Origin: Caprella mutica
Taxonomy: Eukaryota > Arthropoda > Malacostraca > Amphipoda > Caprellidae
DNA: 64,000 nucleotides
Reading direction: 5' to 3'
NCBI GenBank assembly: GCA_947561585.1
Contig: CANNZV010000923.1
Span: 1-64,000, forward strand
Position 1 is the first letter of the stretch, and each line of letters opens with the position of its first letter. The position numbers and the translations under genes were made by a program. Shown piece after piece: positions 59,125-64,000 of the stretch. Below the pieces are notes generated by a model, which saw only the letters and a program-made list of their open reading frames with translations, made no database searches and was not told where the DNA came from.

Positions 59125-59795
59125 TGTAAGGTAGCACCCAGGCAAGAAGCAATTATTCCTGGGATATTCCATTAACCCTAGTTACCTAGCCGCTGATGCA
59201 GGATAACCACTCCTCAGGAAAAAAATTTAAACTGATTTTGGAGCTGTTTTTTCATGACTTTTACTTTTTCACGTAATCGATTAGACAAAAAACAAGATAA
59301 TAAATTGTAATAAAGATACTCATATTATGAGCTTTTATTGAAATAAGTAATGAGTATATCCGAGTTCTCTCCAATTATGAGATGCACGAGTGTGTTTGAG
59401 TACATACGGTTGAATGTCTCACTATAATCAATTAACTGTCACCCTTAGCGGCATAGTGAGATGTGCGAGAATTTACACCTCGCCATGCTCCGTACAGAGT
59501 GACAAGCCCCGCCCATTCAAATGCCTATGAAATATTTGTCTCTTATCTTTGCTTTTAAATTTTTATTTCAAATAGAAAATTATTCTTGAGAGTTTACCAA
59601 TGGATGATGAAATATCGAATGAAAGTTTTTATGAAGAAAAATATCGAAAAGTTAATTGATTAACATTTTATAAGAGCTTCTACTGAGGACTGGTGTGCCC
59701 GCGCCAGTGGCTAGGTTGGTGAGCAATTTTTGAGGGCTATGTTACTAGGGTTAATATCCCAGGACATAATCCTTCTTACCTGGACAAGTGGTAAA
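59125..59795. mobile_element. TIR element with 42-bp-satellite-like ends
   Basis: The left end CCCAGGCAAGAAGCAATTAT, continuing through CCTGGGATATT and TTAACCCTAG, is matched in inverse orientation at 59740-59795 (CTAGGGTTAATATCCCAGGA ... CCTTCTTACCTGG). About 550 bp of non-coding DNA lies between. The end sequence is the same 42-bp unit that forms arrays at 16.1 and 55.1 kb. Confidence 0.72.
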
Positions 59796-59969
59796 ACTAA
59801 GTACTTGCCTGTCGCTTAATTTCAATCTGAGATCACCTAGGTACGATTTAAAGCATTTATAGTTCATATCGTCGGACATTTCAGAAAAAAAAAATCCTGG
59901 CAATCTTACAGACATTGCGATATTTTACGATAAAATTAAATCAATATTTACCGATATAGACAATATAAT

Positions 59970-60080
59970 TTCCTGGACAATGAACAATCGTCCCACCAAA
60001 TTTCCGGCAATTTGGTTGAATACTTATTGAGTTATAAATGACCTTGACCTTTGACCGGATTGATCCCAAAACTTCTAAGT
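59970..60080. repeat. SINE-like repeat fragment
   Basis: One body module (AACAATCGTCCCACCAAATT to GACCTTTGACCGGAT), matching 53.5-54.3 kb. Confidence 0.75.
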
Positions 60081-60350
60081 TTATTTTCATGGATTTAAAT
60101 AAGAATAAATCTTTAGAGAAGTTTCCGCAATTAAAGTTCATTAATAAACTTGATTTTAAACAGAAAAATATACGTGTTTTTTGAGGTAAGATATGGCATT
60201 AAAAAAAATCCTTTAAAACAAATAAAAAATATTGTAACAAAAAAAATGAAGGTCAGTATAATTATAGAACGCACTGTAAGATGACAAAAATATTTATATT
60301 AAAGTTATTTCTTTTTATTAACTAAACTTCACTGTTAATCTGTTATGACA

Positions 60351-60515
60351 AGGGTTGTGACAATATGTTTTTAAAATCATAGATCCTGAAAATATTATAG
60401 AGAATTAAAGAGTATTGAATGGTTCTACACCAGCGGTATATAGTATTCGATACCATTTCATTTCGTCTGTGATATTCTTAAGATATATGATTTTAAAGGC
60501 ATATTGTCACAACCC
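60351..60515. mobile_element. MITE, GGGTTGTGACAATATG family, copy 2
   Basis: Complete copy with inverted ends AGGGTTGTGACAATATG and CATATTGTCACAACCCT. The interior is nearly identical to 7009-7182. Confidence 0.9.
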
Positions 60516-60680
60516 TATTTAATATAATTTTAGCATATACTTGCCTGTGTTGTCAATTACTTTGGCAAATACGAATATTTCCATTTTTCGTTATCTTGCT
60601 TCTAATTGTTGGTTGCTTGTGACTGGTTACCCTTATCAGTAAAATAGAAAATAAACTACAACATAATAGGTATAGCTACA

Positions 60681-61080
60681 AGAGATGGTTGTCTTATTTA
60701 CAACAAATAATGGTTGTCTTACCAACAAGTGATGGTTGTCTTATTTACAACAAATAATGGTTGTCTTACCAACAAGAGATGGTTGTCTTATTTACAACAA
60801 ATAATGGTTGTCTTACCAACAAGAGATGGTTGTCTTATTTACAACAAATAATGGTTGTCTTACCAACAAGAGATGGTTGTCTTATTTACAACAAATAATG
60901 GTTGTCTTACCAACAAGAGATGGTTGTCTTATTTCCAACAAATAATGGTTGTCTTACCAACAAGAGATGGTTGTCTTATTTACAACAAATAATGGTTGTC
61001 TTATTTACAACAAGAGATGGTTGTTTTATTTACAACAAGAGATGGTTGTTTTATTTACAACAAGAGATGGTTGTTTTATA
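60681..61080. repeat. 47-bp minisatellite changing to 25-bp
   Basis: About six to seven units pairing GATGGTTGTCTTATTTACAA with CAAATAATGGTTGTCTTACC, then three shorter units of GATGGTTGTTTTATTTACAA. Forward frames of 60-72 codons are artefacts. Confidence 0.92.
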
Positions 61081-61640
61081 CCATATTGTCACTCATATCA
61101 CTCATATTCACTTCTTGTAGATTCTCTTTAGTAGAGATATGAATAAGACAAACATACTCTATCCATTTGAAGGTAAAGCCTTTGCGTGTTCTTTCTATAA
61201 TAAATACGCTACCATTTCCTAATTTCTTTGTTGTTTATTCATTTATTTATCTTCTTAGAGAATATTAGATAATGTTGGTGCATAGAAAAAAAGGGTATTT
61301 ATTATGGCAGTTCAAATTGGTGGATTGTACATTAGATAGTTTGGTGCCTGATGCAAAAGGATTGTTATACTCGTTAATATGATAGATATGAGAGTTATAT
61401 AAAAATAAAAATAGAAAGATTTTTCATCAAGGAAAGCATGAAGTTTATTATTAAAATACACAATTTAATAATGACATTATAGATAGCAATAGAGTTGAAC
61501 ATTGAATGACAGAGGTTGTGAAGAGGTAATTTAAAACTAACACTGTAGATTTTAAATAATAATTCTAATTCATTTAATGTATCAATTATTACACTTATTT
61601 TTTGAATTGGTATTCATGCTACCACTTGTTAACCTATTTT
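61081..61640. other. Unassigned AT-rich sequence
   Basis: No feature supportable. Confidence 0.5.
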
Positions 61641-61862
61641 GCCTTTTTTTCTGATTATTACTAATGCGTTTCTCGACGCCGCCTTTAAAAAAATGCTAAT
61701 GGCAATTGATTTTAGCGGAGCACTTCACACTTGCGTTAGAAAAAATGCTGATAAAAAAGCGCAAGTGTGAAGGGCTCCGTAAAAATCAGTTGCAGCTAAA
61801 CTTTTTGCCGTGATCATTTTTTTTTAAAGGCGGCGTTGAGAAACGCAAGTGTGAAAGGGACC
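61641..61862. mobile_element. MITE, GCGTTTCTCnACGCCGCC family
   Basis: Arms TGCGTTTCTCGACGCCGCCT and the inverse GGCGGCGTTGAGAAACGCA, with inner CGCAAGTGTGAAGnGCTCCG complementarity. Outer edges uncertain. Confidence 0.78.
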
Positions 61863-61871
61863 TAATTCGAC

Positions 61872-62025
61872 CTAATTAGAGTCCGGTCACGCGAGCATTT
61901 TTGTACAACGTTTTTGGCTCTAAGGAAATTATAGTTAAACACATTTCATATGTATCCATGCTACGCGACGCTTTTGGAGGAGCGATGAAAACGCTCCAAA
62001 AGCGTCGCAAGATGGTAATTCCAAC
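61872..62025. mobile_element. MITE, GGAGCGTTTTnnACGCTCC family, copy 2
   Basis: Reverse-complement homologue of 20380-20540, lying directly beside the preceding MITE. CATTTCATATGTATCCATG is the best-conserved internal landmark. Confidence 0.8.
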
Positions 62026-62545
62026 TGTATAATTATGGGGATTCTCTTAATTTACGATTACAGATTGAAAAAATTATATTTTTTATTTTTGAAATAACTT
62101 TATTCAACAGAAAACTTTGAATTATATGTTTATGTCATAATAATTTAGTAACTAATTACCATAATCAAATTAGCCTTCCATTTTACTGATTAAACTTCAT
62201 CCCGATTTGAAGGTACAAATACAATATAATTTCATTGGTAAATCCTGTGTTTAATAATAAACTGAGTTTAATTATGCATAATTATATATTCGACTCTACA
62301 AATATACATATTAATGAACAAATAATCGAATTTATTATTTATAATGATATTCTTTTGAAAAGTTACTAATTATTTTATGATTATTAATCTATTTATAATA
62401 ACTTGAACTATTATGATTTATTTTCAATAGATGTTAACATAATATTATTAAAAAATTTCATAATTATCTTTTCTTGGAATAAAAGTTTGAAAAATAATAT
62501 TAATGCTTGGGTGATCATAAACATCTTTTATTAATACGATAAAAA
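62026..62545. other. Unassigned AT-rich sequence
   Basis: No feature supportable. Confidence 0.5.
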
Positions 62546-63773
62546 GAGGATTTTTCCTATCACCTTCTCCAGGATTTTTCCTATCACCTTCTCCAGGATT
62601 TTTCCTATCACCTCCTCCAGGATTTTCCAAATCACCTTCTCCAGGATTTTTCCTATCACCTTCTCCAGGATTTTTCCTATCACCTTCTCCAGGATTTTTC
62701 CTATCACCTCCTCCAGGATTTTTCCTATCACCTCCTCCAGGATTTTTCCTATCACCTCCTCCAGGATTTTCCAAATCACCTTCTCCAGGATTTTTCCTAT
62801 CACCTTCTCCAGGATTTTTCCTATCACCTCCTCCAGGATTTTTTCTATCTCCTTCTCCAGGATTTCTCCTATCACCTTCTCCAGGATTTTTCCTATCACC
62901 TTCTTCAGGATTTTTCCTATCACCTTCTCCAGGATTTTTCCTATCACCTCCTCCAGGATTTTCCAAATCACCTTCTCCAGGATTTTTCCTATCACCTCCT
63001 CCAGGATTTTTCCTATCACCTCCTCCAGGATTTTTTCTATCTCCTTCTCCAGGATTTCTCCTATCACCTTCTCCAGGATTTTTCCTATCACCTTCTCCAG
63101 GATTTTTCCTATCACCTTCTCCAGGATTTTTCCTATCACCTCCTCCAGGATTTTCCAAATCACCTTCTCCAGGATTTTTCCTATCACCTCCTCCAGGATT
63201 TTCCAAATCACCTTCTCCAGGATTTTCCAAATCACCTTCTCCATGATTTCTCCTATCACCTCCTCCAGGATTTTTCCTATCTCCTCCTCCAGGATTTTTT
63301 CTATCTCCTTCTCCAGGATTTCTCCTATCACCTTCTCCAGGATTTTTCCTATCACCTTCTCCAGGATTTTTCCTATCACCTTCTCCAGGATTTTTCCTAT
63401 CACCTTCTCCAGGATTTTTCCTATCTCCTTCTCCAGGATTTTTTCCTATCTCCTTCTCCAGGATTTTTCCTATCACCTTCTCCAGGATTTTTCCTATCTC
63501 CTTCTCCAGGATTTTTCCTATCTCCTTCTCCAGGATTTTTCCTATCTCCTTCTCCAGGATTTTTCCTATCACCTCCTCCAGGATTTTTCCTATCATCTCC
63601 TCCAGGATTTTTCCTATCACCTTCTCCAGGATTTTTCCTATCACCTTCTCCAGGATTTTTCCTATCACCTTCTCCAGGATTTTTCCTATCACCTTCTCCA
63701 GGATTTTTCCTATCACCTTCTCCAGGATTTTTCCTATCACCTTCTCCAGGATTTTTCCTATCAGCTCTAAGAT
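62546..63773. repeat. 24-bp minisatellite
   Basis: About 50 units of TTTTTCCTATCACCTTCTCC plus AGGA. CTCC/TTCC, TCTCC and CCAAATCACC variants are arranged in repeating blocks. A single-base length change near 63440 shifts frame. A 467-codon reverse frame (62448-63851, Met start) covers it with about 30 unique residues at each end and an eight-residue period (KILEKVIG, then NPGEGDRK). I cannot exclude an expressed repeat protein, but no family or splice evidence supports one. Confidence 0.95.
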
Positions 63774-64000
63774 TTCATATGCGGAAGTAGGAGATTCTTC
63801 ATTGACGTTTTTTTCAGTTCCTATATGTTTTTTGCTTTGTAACATACACAATAGATTACAAACATCCTCACAGGAAAAAACATTTGATGTTAGATCATGG
63901 ATACATACGTCTTAAACTAGATACTAAACACTTATAAAAAAATGTCTTACAAAAGAAAGAATTTAAAAAAAATCCAACTCTCCACTGATTAACAAAAGAA
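63774..64000. other. Unassigned window edge
   Basis: Unique AT-rich sequence to the end of the window. No feature seen. Confidence 0.5.

Overview
This is AT-rich, intron-poor, gene-poor eukaryotic DNA, most likely from an arthropod or another invertebrate. The evidence is one complete env-bearing Ty3/gypsy (errantivirus-type) element with a tRNA-Lys primer site, a decayed FLYWCH/MULE-type transposase fragment, many small TA- and TWA-flanked MITEs, a tRNA-headed SINE-like repeat, and an exceptional density of minisatellites. I recognise no host protein-coding gene. Nearly all long open frames outside the retroelement are read from tandem repeats whose unit length, or a small multiple of it, is divisible by three.

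Layout. 0-6 kb: five consecutive arrays (34-, 20-, 32-, 16- and 30-bp units; the 30-bp array carries a CACGTG in every unit). 6-16 kb: single-copy AT-rich DNA, MITEs, a 24-bp array, a 2-kb array of 19/17-bp units, and a near-perfect palindrome at 15 kb. 16-18.5 kb: a 42-bp array and two elements whose inverted ends are short tandem arrays; the larger holds the transposase remnant. 20-27 kb: MITEs and small arrays. 27.3-36.5 kb: the retroelement (LTR, PBS, leader, gag, pol, env, LTR) with two 425-bp LTRs that I read as identical. 37-47 kb: a 22-bp array of 1.4 kb, a second copy of the 34-bp array, and more inverted-repeat elements. 47-50 kb: a three-level nest of DNA elements. 52-54.5 kb: a 60-bp array, then a SINE-like repeat split by a TIR element. 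55-64 kb: further arrays and MITEs, ending in a 24-bp array.

How the parts relate. In the retroelement, gag and pol lie in the same frame and are separated by one UGA followed by CUA, so pol probably depends on stop-codon readthrough rather than frameshifting. Env has no obvious start codon ahead of its signal-like segment and changes frame just before its membrane anchor. The strongest candidate for something undescribed is a family of elements with arrays of about 15-16 bp as inverted ends, GTGCTAGGA-type and GTGACCGGA-type termini and about 9-bp target duplications, linked here to a MULE remnant. A second theme is that the same short modules (the 42-bp unit, the GGTATC palindrome) occur both as MITE parts and as tandem arrays, which suggests exchange between transposon ends and satellites.
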